64,000 nucleotides of DNA. Source: SHVO01 sp041905525. GTDB taxonomy: Bacteria > Pseudomonadota > Alphaproteobacteria > Rhodospirillales > Rhodospirillaceae. Positions 24,941 to 33,064 of this stretch are shown here, piece by piece (the stretch's first letter is position 1; the number at the start of each line of letters is the position of its first letter). The notes beneath the pieces were generated by a model. It ran no database searches, was not told the origin of the DNA, and saw only the letters and a list, made by a program, of their open reading frames with translations. The translations under genes and the position numbers were made by a program. The stretch is taken from contig JAYRKY010000001.1 in NCBI GenBank assembly GCA_041905525.1, positions 372,001 to 436,000 of the forward strand, read 5' to 3'.

Positions 24941-26997
24941 CGGGCACGACTAAATACGTTCCTTCTGTTTCCGTCTCCTACGCCCGCAACGGAGCATCGG
25001 CCAAAGCGAACGCCCTTGGTATGCGGCCTATGCAAGAGCGCGCCTATCAACGGCGCGGCGAGCAATATCTCCTGATCAAATCACCGCCCGCCTCGGGCAA
25101 AAGCCGCGCGCTAATGTTTGTCGCGCTGGACAAGCTAGCGAACCAGGGCTTGAAGCAAGCCATCATCGTAGTGCCCGAAAAGTCGATCGGCGCGAGTTTC
25201 AATGACGAACCGCTGACCAAATTCGGTTTCTGGGCGGACTGGACGGTCGCGCCCAAGTGGAACCTTTGCAACGCGCCTGGCGAGGACGGCGGCAAGGTCA
25301 ATTCGGTCAAAGCGTTCCTAGAGAGTGGCGACAAGGTACTGGTTTGCACACACGCCACCTTCCGCTTCGCCGTCGATCGGTTCGGGATTGAAGCCTTTGA
25401 CGATCGCCTGATCGCGGTCGACGAGTTTCATCACGTTTCAGCGAACCCAGACAACAAGCTGGGTATGCATTTGGGCCAATTCATCGCCCGCGATCGCGTG
25501 CATATCGTGGCGATGACGGGTTCTTACTTCCGCGGAGATGCGGAGGCTGTGTTGGCTTCCCATGACGAAGCCAAATTCGAGAGTGTTACCTACACGTACT
25601 ATGAACAATTGAATGGCTACCAATTCTTGAAGCAGCTCGACATTGGCTACTTCTTTTATTCGGGCGTTTACACGAACGATCTATTGGCCGTGTTGGACCC
25701 GGCAGAAAAAACCATTGTCCATATTCCCAACGTCAACGCGCGCGAAAGCACGAAAGACAAGATTAGGGAGGTGGAGCATATCATCGAGGCGCTGGGCGAG
25801 TGGCAAGGGTCCGACTCTACGACCGGCTTTCAGTTGGTCAAAACGGCGGGCGGTCGTGTCTTGCGGATCGCGGACCTTGTCGACGATGACCCGGCCAAGC
25901 GCGATCGCGTCTCGGGCGCGCTAAAAGACCCCGCGCAGAAGAACAACCGCGATCATGTCGATATCATCATCGCGCTGGGCATGGCGAAAGAGGGGTTCGA
26001 CTGGATTTGGTGCGAGCACGCCTTGACGATCGGTTACCGTGCCAGCCTGACCGAAATCGTCCAAATCATCGGCCGAGCTACGCGCGATGCGCCCGGCAAA
26101 ACGCGGGCGCGTTTCACGAATCTTATCGCCGAACCGGACGCCTCGGCGGAAGCCGTCACCGACGCCGTAAACGACACCTTGAAAGCGATCGCGGCCAGCT
26201 TGCTCATGGAGCAGGTTTTGGCCCCGCGCTTCAATTTCACCCCCAAGAACCCGCAAAGCGGCCCGATCGAGGGCTTCGACTATGGGGAGAGCGGTTACAA
26301 CCCCGATAAGGCCAATGTCGGCTTTAACGAAGAAACCGGGCAGTTCCAGATCGAGATCAAGGGACTTGCGGAACCCAAGAGCAAGGAAGCCGCGCGCATC
26401 TGCCGCGAGGACTTGAACGAGGTGATCGCCACCTTCGTCCAGGACAAGACTACGATCGAGCGCGGTTTGTTCGATGAGGAAATGGTGCCGCAGGAACTCA
26501 CCCAGGTTCGCCTGGGCAAGATCATCAAGGACAAATACCCCGAACTGGATGAGGGCGATCAAGAAGCCGTGCGGCAGCATGCCATCGCGGCGCTGAATCT
26601 AACTCAACAGGCGAAAAAGATCATTCTGGGCGGTGACGGGAGCGAACCAAGCGCTAATACGGCACTGATCGAGGGCGTTCGCAAGTTCGCGATGGATGTG
26701 CGCGAATTGGATATCGACCTCATCGACCAGATCAATCCGTTTGGCGAGGCTTACGCCATCCTGGCCAAGACCATGAGCGAGGAAAGCTTGAAGCAGGTCG
26801 CTGCGGCGATCGCGGCCAAGCGAACGAGTTTGACGCCGGACGAAGCCAAAGACCTGGCCGTGCGGGCCTCTCGCTTCAAGAAGGAACGCGGACGGCTGCC
26901 GTCCATAAGTTCTACCGACGCCTGGGAAAAGCGCCTCGCGGAAGGTGCGGCGGCCTTCGTGCGGTTCAAGGATGAAGGCCGCTATGAGCGATCTTGA
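24937..26997 (+). CDS. SF2 DEAD/DEAH-box helicase of the island operon
   Basis: A 686-residue SF2 helicase with Walker A SPPASGKSR (about 48-56), DExH motif VDEFHHV (about 154-160), motif III MTGSYF, a RecA2 domain with motif V-like IALGMAKEGFDW and motif VI QIIGRATRDAPGK (about 373-385), then a helical C-terminal half of unknown role. It starts at a GTG overlapping the methyltransferase stop (GTGA) and overlaps the next gene by 14 bases, so the three genes are translated together. It is not HsdR: no N-terminal nuclease domain is present. Likely translocates or unwinds DNA for the complex. Confidence 0.85.
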   Translation: MTGTTKYVPSVSVSYARNGASAKANALGMRPMQERAYQRRGEQYLLIKSPPASGKSRALMFVALDKLANQGLKQAIIVVPEKSIGASFNDEPLTKFGFWADWTVAPKWNLCNAPGEDGGKVNSVKAFLESGDKVLVCTHATFRFAVDRFGIEAFDDRLIAVDEFHHVSANPDNKLGMHLGQFIARDRVHIVAMTGSYFRGDAEAVLASHDEAKFESVTYTYYEQLNGYQFLKQLDIGYFFYSGVYTNDLLAVLDPAEKTIVHIPNVNARESTKDKIREVEHIIEALGEWQGSDSTTGFQLVKTAGGRVLRIADLVDDDPAKRDRVSGALKDPAQKNNRDHVDIIIALGMAKEGFDWIWCEHALTIGYRASLTEIVQIIGRATRDAPGKTRARFTNLIAEPDASAEAVTDAVNDTLKAIAASLLMEQVLAPRFNFTPKNPQSGPIEGFDYGESGYNPDKANVGFNEETGQFQIEIKGLAEPKSKEAARICREDLNEVIATFVQDKTTIERGLFDEEMVPQELTQVRLGKIIKDKYPELDEGDQEAVRQHAIAALNLTQQAKKIILGGDGSEPSANTALIEGVRKFAMDVRELDIDLIDQINPFGEAYAILAKTMSEESLKQVAAAIAAKRTSLTPDEAKDLAVRASRFKKERGRLPSISSTDAWEKRLAEGAAAFVRFKDEGRYERS

Positions 26998-28171
26998 TCT
27001 TGATGAACTTCGCGCTGAACTGGACGAATTCGCCCAGCCCGAGAAGAAGGGCGGACGCTCGCCGCGCGAGGAACGCATCATCGCGGGTTTCGAGGATATC
27101 CAACGGTTTGTGGATGAGCATGGCCACGCGCCGCGGCATGGCGAGGACCGCGACATCTTCGAGCGCCTCTACGCCGTGCGGCTTGATCGCCTGCGGGCGT
27201 TGGATGAGTGCCGGACCCTGCTAGCGCCGCTCGATCAGCAACGCTTGCTCGCCGGGGCTGCTGGGAACCCTGACGACCCCGTTGCGACGATCGATGTCGA
27301 CGAACTGGCCGCCGAACTTGCCGGGGCGGCGGGCGCGGCGGATGTCACAGAACTTCGGCATGTGCGTTCCAGCGCCGAAAAGCGCGCCGCCGAGGAAGTC
27401 GCCAGCCGCGCAAAGTGCGAGGACTTCGATGCGTTCCGAGACTTATTTAGCCAGGTCCAGAACGATCTCGATTCCGGCTTTCGCCAAACCCGGCCGTTTG
27501 AACTGAAGGCGGACATCAAACCGGGTACATGGTTCATCGTGGGCGGCCAGAAGGCTTATGTCGCCGAGATGGGCGAGGTTTTCACGAACCCGCAGGGACG
27601 TACCGACGCCCGGCTGCGCGTGATTTTCGACAACGGGACCGAAAGCAATATGCTGATGCGCTCGCTTCAACGCGCCTTAAACGCGGACGAAGCGGGCCGC
27701 CGGATTACAGACCCCGTTGCGGGGCCGTTGTTCGCCGATCGGCAAACGGACGACGACTATGCGAGCGGTACAATCTACGTCCTACGGAGCAAATCTGACT
27801 TGCCGTTGGTCGCGGCCAATCGCGACCTTGTTCATAAGATCGGCGTGACCAATCTGAATGTCAGTCAGCGAATCGCGGGGGCGAGGCTGCAACCCACGTT
27901 CTTGATGGCCGACGTGGAAATCGTGGCGACATATGAATTGTTCAACGTCAATCGCACGAAGCTGGAAAACCTCATCCATCGGATTTTCGATCCGGCTCGG
28001 CTGGATATCGAGATAAAGGATAGGTTCGGAAACCCCGTGGTGCCGCGCGAGTGGTTCCTTGTGCCGCGCTTCGCGATCGACGAAGCCGTCGACCGGATCA
28101 AGGACGGGACCATCACCGACTACATCTACGATCCGAAACAGGCGCGGCTTATTCTGCGCGCGGGGAAATAA
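26984..28171 (+). CDS. T5orf172/GIY-YIG-type nuclease of the island operon
   Basis: A 395-residue protein: acidic N-terminus, helical middle, and a C-terminal (about 260-385) T5orf172/MUG113 domain of the GIY-YIG superfamily, seen as GTIYVLRSKS ... HKIGVTN ... SQRIAGAR ... LENLIHRIF ... PREWF. The Tyr pair, the Arg of the second motif and the Glu of the family are all in place, so nuclease activity is plausible. GAAGG precedes the ATG at 26984, which lies 14 bases inside the helicase gene. As third gene of the operon it is the only apparent nuclease to pair with the methyltransferase. Confidence 0.8.
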   Translation: MSDLDLDELRAELDEFAQPEKKGGRSPREERIIAGFEDIQRFVDEHGHAPRHGEDRDIFERLYAVRLDRLRALDECRTLLAPLDQQRLLAGAAGNPDDPVATIDVDELAAELAGAAGAADVTELRHVRSSAEKRAAEEVASRAKCEDFDAFRDLFSQVQNDLDSGFRQTRPFELKADIKPGTWFIVGGQKAYVAEMGEVFTNPQGRTDARLRVIFDNGTESNMLMRSLQRALNADEAGRRITDPVAGPLFADRQTDDDYASGTIYVLRSKSDLPLVAANRDLVHKIGVTNLNVSQRIAGARLQPTFLMADVEIVATYELFNVNRTKLENLIHRIFDPARLDIEIKDRFGNPVVPREWFLVPRFAIDEAVDRIKDGTITDYIYDPKQARLILRAGK

Positions 28172-28232
28172 TCTGGAAGTGGCGGGCAAGACGCCCCGCG
28201 CATGACAGACATTTCACGCGCCGCCTTTACGC

Positions 28233-28253
28233 TGCTTCCGCAGTGCTTCCGCA
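28233..28253 (+). promoter_or_regulatory. putative integrase arm-type sites, right
   Basis: Two TGCTTCCGC copies 11 bp apart, matching the left pair at 17809-17829 in 20 of 21 bases and in the same orientation. They lie 36 bases inside attR. Confidence 0.5.
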
Positions 28254-28260
28254 AACAAAA

Positions 28261-28290
28261 AAGGACTCAGCGATTTCTCGCTAAGTCCTT
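28261..28290. terminator. terminator at the right island end
   Basis: AAGGACT-C-AGCGA pairs with TCGCT-A-AGTCCTT around TTTC, preceded by an A run and followed by GTTTT. It can end the island operon on the plus strand and the tRNA transcript on the minus strand, replacing the original tRNA terminator now at 17603. Confidence 0.75.
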
Positions 28291-28343
28291 GTTTTGATGG
28301 TGGAGCTGGACGGAATCGAACCGACGACCTCTACAATGCCATC
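28289..28343. repeat. attR: 55-bp direct repeat within tRNA-Ala
   Basis: Identical over 55 bases to 17637-17691. Because this copy lies in the intact tRNA gene, the island's own att sequence restores the tRNA 3' half on insertion. Confidence 0.92.
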
Positions 28344-28373
28344 GTAGCGCTCTCCCAACTGAGCTACAGCCCC
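28298..28373 (-). tRNA. tRNA-Ala (anticodon GGC)
   Basis: 76 bases on the minus strand including an encoded CCA. Acceptor GGGGCTG/CAGCTCC (one G-T pair), D arm GCTC/GAGC, anticodon stem CTACG/TGTAG with loop ATGGCAT (anticodon GGC after T33), and T arm GTCGG-TTCGATT-CCGTC. All arms pair, so it should be functional. It is the integration target of the island on its 3' side. Confidence 0.95.
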
Positions 28374-28517
28374 ATGCCCATCAAGCATTTCCTGCTGACG
28401 CAGGAACCGCGCGAAGTCTTTTTTGGGTTACCCCCGCGCGGGGTCTCGTGAAGTCCGCGGAAATTAAGAAGTCGTCCGCGTCACGGCAAGCTAAATATTC
28501 TCCACGAGAAGAATTAC

Positions 28518-28841
28518 TTACTCGTCCTTCTCGACTTCGACTTCCACGTCGTCGTCATCCTCGCCCAGATCCGAGGTATCCTCGATCACATCTTCATCTT
28601 CATCGTCGGCGTCATCGGCGACGATATCCTCGTCATCCGGCGCGGCCTTCGGCGGAGCTTTATGAGCGGCGGCGGCTTTCTCACGGTCCTCGGCGGACGG
28701 ACGGCGCGACGCCTTGAAGATCACCGGGCGCGCGTTCGCGGTTCCGCACTTCGGGCAGATGCCCGGCTGCTTATTGAGGTCGTAGAAGCGTGCACCGCAG
28801 CTCTCGCAGGTCAGCTTCATTCCCAAATCGACTTTCGCCAC
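28518..28841 (-). CDS. FYDLN-acid zinc-ribbon protein (TIGR02300 type)
   Basis: A 107-residue protein starting MAKVDLG, with a zinc ribbon C12-x2-C15 ... C29-x2-C32 around the name motif FYDLN (19-23), then a very acidic tail (runs of D and E). This is a small alphaproteobacterial family of unknown function. The GTG at 28841 has GGAGG 7 bases upstream and matches family starts; the longer frame to 29000 is not coding. Divergent from aroA. Confidence 0.88.
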   Translation of the reverse strand: MAKVDLGMKLTCESCGARFYDLNKQPGICPKCGTANARPVIFKASRRPSAEDREKAAAAHKAPPKAAPDDEDIVADDADDEDEDVIEDTSDLGEDDDDVEVEVEKDE

Positions 28842-29056
28842 GCCTCGTCCTCCGTTCGCGGTTTCCCGTCTTCCCTCGCACACAAACGCCGGTGAGCGGC
28901 GGTGGTTCGCGGGGCAGGGGCATTTGCCATGCCCATAGCCCCGCGTCAAACCGAAAAAACCTTGTTCTCCAGGGGCCGGGGCAGTGCGGGCGTCCGGCAC
29001 GAGGGCGCCGACCCCGATAGCCAGGGCCGGGCCGGAATGGTAATGACCCCGCCATC

Positions 29057-30400
29057 ATGCACAGCTCCGCCGCGCCCCTGAAAGCCACCTCCGCCAAGGC
29101 GAAACCGCTGTCCGGCGTCCTCACGGTGCCCGGCGACAAGTCGATCTCGCACCGCGCACTTATGTTCGGGGCGCTGGCGGTGGGCGAAACCTCGATCAGC
29201 GGCCTCCTGACCGGCGAGGACGTGCTGCGGACCGCCGCGGCGATGCGCGCCCTGGGCGCCGACGTCCGGCAGAACGGGGCCGACTGGTCGGTACACGGGC
29301 GCGGGGTCGGGGGACTGCGCGAGCCGGCCGATGTCCTGGATATGGGGAACTCGGGAACAGCGGCCCGCCTGATCGCCGGCCTCTTATCCGCTTATCCTTT
29401 CACCAGTTTTTTGACCGGAGACGCCTCTCTGCGTGGCCGCCCCATGGACCGGGTGATCAAGCCGCTCGGCCAGACCGGCGCCCGTTTTGTCTCGCGCGCC
29501 GGCGGTAAGCTCCCCATGGCGATCACCGGATCGAGCCTAGCGGGTCCACTCTCTTATGTGTCACCCATCGCGTCAGCCCAGGTGAAGTCGGCCGTGCTTC
29601 TGGCCGGTCTCCATGCGCCGGGCGTAACCACCGTGACCGAACCGGCGCCCAGCCGCGATCACACCGAGCGCATGCTGCGCTATTTCGGGGCTCACGTGGC
29701 GACCAGCCAGGCGGCCGACGGCGCCTACACGGTCAAGCTGACGGGCCGGCCCGAGCTGAGCGGACGCCGGGTGGTTGTGCCGGCCGACCCGTCTTCGGCC
29801 GCGTTTCCGGCCGTCGCGGCGATCCTGGTTCCGGGCTCGTCCATCACCATCACGAATGTGGGGATGAACCCGCTGCGCACCGGCCTCTTCACGACGCTTC
29901 AGGAGATGGGGGCGGATATTCGAATCGTGAATCCGCGCGAGGAGGCGGGCGAGCCCGTCGCCGACCTTGCCGTAAAACACTCACGTCTTCATGGCGTTAC
30001 GGTGCCCGCAGCGCGCGCACCGTCGATGATCGACGAGTACCCTATCCTTGCGATCGCCGCGGCGTTCGCCGCCGGTGAAACCCGGATGGAAGGTTTGGCC
30101 GAACTCAAGGTCAAGGAGAGCGACCGCCTCGCCGCGATGGCGAGCGGCCTTCAAGCCTGCGGCATTACGGCGCGAGCTGAGGCCGATACTCTAAGTGTAG
30201 TCGGCGCTACCTCTTGCCCCGGCAGCGCTTCGCCGATCGCCGTAAACCTCGACCACCGAATCGCGATGTCGTTCCTGGTCCTGGGCATGGCCGCGGAGGG
30301 CGCCGTGACCGTGGACGACGCCACCGCCATCGCCACCAGTTTCCCGGGCTTCTTATCCCTGATGAATGGCCTGGGGGCCGACATGCACGAGGTCTCCTGA
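29057..30400 (+). CDS. aroA: 3-phosphoshikimate 1-carboxyvinyltransferase (EPSP synthase)
   Basis: A 447-residue enzyme of the shikimate pathway. Class II (CP4-like) features are seen: LSGVLTVPGDKSISHRAL, SAQVKSAVLLAGLHAPGVTTVTEP and RDHTERML. At the glyphosate-contact site the sequence is GNSGTAARL, with Gly at the position that is Ala in the CP4 enzyme. It makes EPSP from PEP and shikimate-3-phosphate for aromatic amino acids. Followed by cmk after 40 bases, as in many proteobacteria. Confidence 0.93.
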   Translation: MHSSAAPLKATSAKAKPLSGVLTVPGDKSISHRALMFGALAVGETSISGLLTGEDVLRTAAAMRALGADVRQNGADWSVHGRGVGGLREPADVLDMGNSGTAARLIAGLLSAYPFTSFLTGDASLRGRPMDRVIKPLGQTGARFVSRAGGKLPMAITGSSLAGPLSYVSPIASAQVKSAVLLAGLHAPGVTTVTEPAPSRDHTERMLRYFGAHVATSQAADGAYTVKLTGRPELSGRRVVVPADPSSAAFPAVAAILVPGSSITITNVGMNPLRTGLFTTLQEMGADIRIVNPREEAGEPVADLAVKHSRLHGVTVPAARAPSMIDEYPILAIAAAFAAGETRMEGLAELKVKESDRLAAMASGLQACGITARAEADTLSVVGATSCPGSASPIAVNLDHRIAMSFLVLGMAAEGAVTVDDATAIATSFPGFLSLMNGLGADMHEVS

Positions 30401-30405
30401 TGTGG

Positions 30406-30428
30406 ATAATTATATCTGATATAATTAT
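30406..30428. promoter_or_regulatory. AT-rich perfect palindrome before cmk
   Basis: An 11-bp perfect inverted repeat with one central base (ATAATTATATC-T-GATATAATTAT) ending directly at the GGAGG ribosome site of cmk. It contains a TATAAT (30420-30425). It could be an operator, a promoter -10 or an RNA hairpin. A related half-site (ATTATATC) lies at 33071. Confidence 0.45.
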
Positions 30429-30440
30429 GGAGGCGCGCCG

Positions 30441-31067
30441 ATGATTATCGCCATCGATGGCCCCGCGGCCTCGGGGAAGGGCACCATGGCCCGGCGCATC
30501 GCCAAGGAAATCGGCGTTCCCTACCTCGATACAGGCTCTCTCTACCGGGCCGTGGGGGTCTTCACCCTGCGCCGCGGCGGCGATCCGGCGAACGAAGCCG
30601 ACGCGGTGGCTGCGGCTAACGAATTGAATATAAACGATTTCAGCCCTGAGGATCTGCGCGCGGAAGCGGCGGGGAACGCCGCGTCGAAGGTCGCCGCCAT
30701 TCCGGGCGTGCGCGCGGCCCTGCTGGCGTATCAGCGCACCTTCGCCGCAAAGCCGGCCGGGGCCGTGCTCGACGGCCGGGATATCGGTACGGTGGTTTGC
30801 CCCGACGCCGACGCGAAGATCTTCGTCACCGCCAGCCTGGAGGTTCGGGTTCAGCGCCGGATCAAAGAGTTGCGGGAAAAGGGCGAATCCGTTAATGAGC
30901 AGCGCGTCTGGGACGACATGGTGGCCCGCGACGAGCGCGATTCCAATCGCGGTGTCGCTCCCCTGAAGCCCGCGGACGACGCGTTCGTGCTTGATACCTC
31001 ATCGATGAACGCTGATGAGGCCTTTGCACAAGCGAAGGCTTTTATCGTTTCAAAGAAGAAGACTTAA
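30441..31067 (+). CDS. cmk: cytidylate kinase
   Basis: A 208-residue kinase with P-loop GPAASGKGT (7-15), YLDTGSLYRAVG (CMP-binding), VLDGRDIGTVVCPDADAKIFVTAS, and RDSNRGVAPLKPADDAFVLDTS near the C-terminus, the full Cmk pattern at normal length. It phosphorylates CMP and dCMP. GGAGG lies 7 bases before the ATG. The aroA-cmk-rpsA order is widely conserved. Confidence 0.95.
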   Translation: MIIAIDGPAASGKGTMARRIAKEIGVPYLDTGSLYRAVGVFTLRRGGDPANEADAVAAANELNINDFSPEDLRAEAAGNAASKVAAIPGVRAALLAYQRTFAAKPAGAVLDGRDIGTVVCPDADAKIFVTASLEVRVQRRIKELREKGESVNEQRVWDDMVARDERDSNRGVAPLKPADDAFVLDTSSMNADEAFAQAKAFIVSKKKT

Positions 31068-31068
31068 A

Positions 31069-31120
31069 GCGCGTGATCCGGAAAAGTCGGCTTTCCGGTT
31101 TTCCTAATCAGATCATGCGC
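31069..31120. repeat. palindromic intergenic repeat after cmk
   Basis: Outer arms GCGCGTGATC (31069-31078) and GATCATGCGC (31111-31120) pair with one mismatch, enclosing CCGGAAAAG/CTTTCCGG. It resembles the dispersed GCATGATCCGGAAAA-type palindromes common between genes in many alphaproteobacteria. It may also end the cmk transcript (TTTT after the inner stem). Confidence 0.55.
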
Positions 31121-31140
31121 CTGACAAAAAAAATAAAGGC

Positions 31141-31171
31141 CCGCGTACCTCGGGATGGTCCCGAAGCGCGG
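31141..31171 (+). promoter_or_regulatory. hairpin in the rpsA leader
   Basis: TCGGGA/TCCCGA (31150-31155 with 31159-31164) nested in CCGCG/CGCGG (31141-31145 with 31167-31171), about 70 bases before the rpsA start. S1 is known to control its own translation in other bacteria, so a structured leader is reasonable; no known motif is recognised. Confidence 0.35.
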
Positions 31172-31238
31172 TCATGACCACGAAGACCTCCGGAACCAAC
31201 CGGTGGCCTGGATCAAAAAGACGACGAAAGGACTTTTG

Positions 31239-32954
31239 ATGGCTCAAGCCCAAGCGGCGATGAAGGAAGATTTTGCCGCCCTTCTCGATGAATCCTTCAA
31301 GAAAAGTGCAAGCATTGAAGGCAGCGTGCTCAAAGGCAGCGTTGTACGTATCGACGACGACTTCGTGCTCGTCGACGTCGGCCTGAAATCCGAAGGCCGT
31401 ATCCCACTCAAAGAATTCGCCCGTGGCGGCCGCGACATCGAGCTCTCGCCCGGTGACCGCATCGACGTTTACGTCGAACGCTACGAAGACCGCGACGGTC
31501 TCATCATGCTCTCGCGCGACAAGGCGCGCCGCGAAGAAGCGTGGAACGTTCTGGAAGAGCAGTACACGAAGAACACCCGCGTCGAAGGCATCATCTTCGG
31601 CCGCGTGAAGGGCGGCTTCACGGTCGACCTGAACGGCGCCGTGGCGTTCCTTCCGGGCTCGCAGGTCGACATCCGCCCCGTGCGCGACATCACCCCGCTG
31701 ATGGGCTCGCCGCAGGCGTTCCAGATCCTGAAGATGGACCGCGCGCGCGGTAACATCGTCGTTTCGCGCCGTGCGGTCATGGAAGAGACCCGTGCCCACG
31801 AGCGTTCGAAGCTGATGGAAGACCTGAAAGAAGGTCAGGTGCTCGACGGCGTCGTGAAGAACATCACCGATTACGGCGCGTTCGTCGATCTCGGCGGCGT
31901 CGATGGTCTTCTGCACGTCACTGACATCTCGTGGAAGCGCGTCAATCACCCGTCCGAGGCGCTCTCGGTCGGCCAGCAGCTCAAGGTGCAGGTCATCCGC
32001 TTCAACCCGGAAACCCAGCGCATTTCGCTCGGCATGAAGCAGCTCGAAGCCGATCCGTGGGAAGGCGTCGCCGCCAAGTACCCGGTGGGTGCGAAGTTCA
32101 CCGGCCGTGTCACCAACATCACGGACTACGGCGCGTTTGTTGAACTCGAAGCCGGCGTCGAAGGTCTCGTCCACGTCTCCGAAATGAGCTGGACGAAGAA
32201 GAACATCCATCCAGGCAAGATCGTCTCCACTTCGCAGGAAGTGGAAGTGATGGTGCTCGACGTGGATCAGGAAAAGCGCCGCATCTCCCTCGGCCTCAAG
32301 CAGTGCCTGAACAATCCTTGGATCGCGTTCAAGGACAAGTATCCGGTCGGCGCGACGGTCGAAGGCGAAGTCAAGAACATCACCGAATTCGGTCTGTTCG
32401 TTGGCCTCGACGGCGAAATCGACGGCATGGTGCACCTCTCGGACATCTCCTACGCCACCGAAGGCGAAGCGGCCCTCAAGGAATTCAACAAGGGCCAAAT
32501 CGTGAAGGCGAAGGTTCTCGATGTCGACGTCGAGAAGGAACGCATCTCGCTCGGCATCAAGCAGCTGGGTGAAGATCCGTATGCCGCCGCCGCCGGCGAT
32601 CTCAAGAAGGGCCAGGTCGTCACCTGCGTCGTGAAGTCGATCACCGACAACGGTATCGAAGTCACCGTGAACGACAACCTTCAGGGCTTCATCAAGCGTA
32701 ACGAACTCGCCAAGGAACGCTCCGAGCAGCGTCCGGACCGTTTCGCGGTCGGCGAGAAGGTCGACGCGCGCATCATTCAGATCGATCCGAAGAGCCACAA
32801 GCTCACGCTGTCGATCAAGGCGCGCGAAGTCGAGGAAGAGAAGCAGGCGATGGCCGAATTCGGCTCGGCCGACTCGGGTGCGTCGCTCGGCGACATCCTG
32901 GGCGCTGCTCTGAAGAAGAAGCAGGAAAGCGCGAAGAAGGACGACGAGGCTTAA
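31239..32954 (+). CDS. rpsA: 30S ribosomal protein S1
   Basis: A 571-residue protein with six S1 RNA-binding repeats, each seen as V-x-G-x-V ... DYGAFVDLGGVDGLLHVTDISW-type strands; repeats 3 and 4 are the most canonical. It brings mRNAs to the 30S subunit. The ATG at 31239 follows AAAGGA by 6 bases; the open frame 28 codons upstream lies in the leader. Its GC-strict codon use is typical of a highly expressed gene. A strong terminator follows. Confidence 0.96.
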   Translation: MAQAQAAMKEDFAALLDESFKKSASIEGSVLKGSVVRIDDDFVLVDVGLKSEGRIPLKEFARGGRDIELSPGDRIDVYVERYEDRDGLIMLSRDKARREEAWNVLEEQYTKNTRVEGIIFGRVKGGFTVDLNGAVAFLPGSQVDIRPVRDITPLMGSPQAFQILKMDRARGNIVVSRRAVMEETRAHERSKLMEDLKEGQVLDGVVKNITDYGAFVDLGGVDGLLHVTDISWKRVNHPSEALSVGQQLKVQVIRFNPETQRISLGMKQLEADPWEGVAAKYPVGAKFTGRVTNITDYGAFVELEAGVEGLVHVSEMSWTKKNIHPGKIVSTSQEVEVMVLDVDQEKRRISLGLKQCLNNPWIAFKDKYPVGATVEGEVKNITEFGLFVGLDGEIDGMVHLSDISYATEGEAALKEFNKGQIVKAKVLDVDVEKERISLGIKQLGEDPYAAAAGDLKKGQVVTCVVKSITDNGIEVTVNDNLQGFIKRNELAKERSEQRPDRFAVGEKVDARIIQIDPKSHKLTLSIKAREVEEEKQAMAEFGSADSGASLGDILGAALKKKQESAKKDDEA

Positions 32955-33021
32955 AACTCACTTCCTGCCGTCACAGGAAACGTTTTAGGGCGTCGTTTTC
33001 GTTCGCGTCCCTTACCAAGAA

Positions 33022-33051
33022 GAGCCCGCCAGCCTCGCTGGCGGGCTTTTT
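33022..33051 (+). terminator. rho-independent terminator of rpsA
   Basis: GCCCGCCAG (33024-33032) pairs with CTGGCGGGC (33038-33046) around CCTCG, followed by five T. Confidence 0.92.
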
Positions 33052-33064
33052 CTTTGCCCTACAA

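Larger units (their letters stand above)
17637..28343. mobile_element. tRNA-Ala-integrated genomic island (about 10.7 kb)
   Basis: Bounded by perfect 55-bp direct repeats, one inside an intact tRNA-Ala gene and the other a 3' fragment. It contains a P4-type tyrosine integrase next to the left end, a toxin-antitoxin pair, an AlpA-like small HTH protein, a replication-type HTH protein, one unknown gene and a methyltransferase-helicase-GIY-YIG operon. Tandem TGCTTCCGC motifs lie inside both ends. No transfer or capsid genes are seen, so it is an integrative island or satellite-like element relying on other functions for movement. Confidence 0.9.

Noticed and set aside
17637..28343. Prophage or conjugative element
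   Set aside because: No capsid, tail, terminase, relaxase or type IV secretion genes are seen between the repeats.
31113..32798. 561-codon open frame on the minus strand opposite rpsA
   Set aside because: It is the exact antisense of a certain ribosomal gene; long antisense frames arise from the GC-rich third positions and codon bias. No ribosome site and no recognisable domain.
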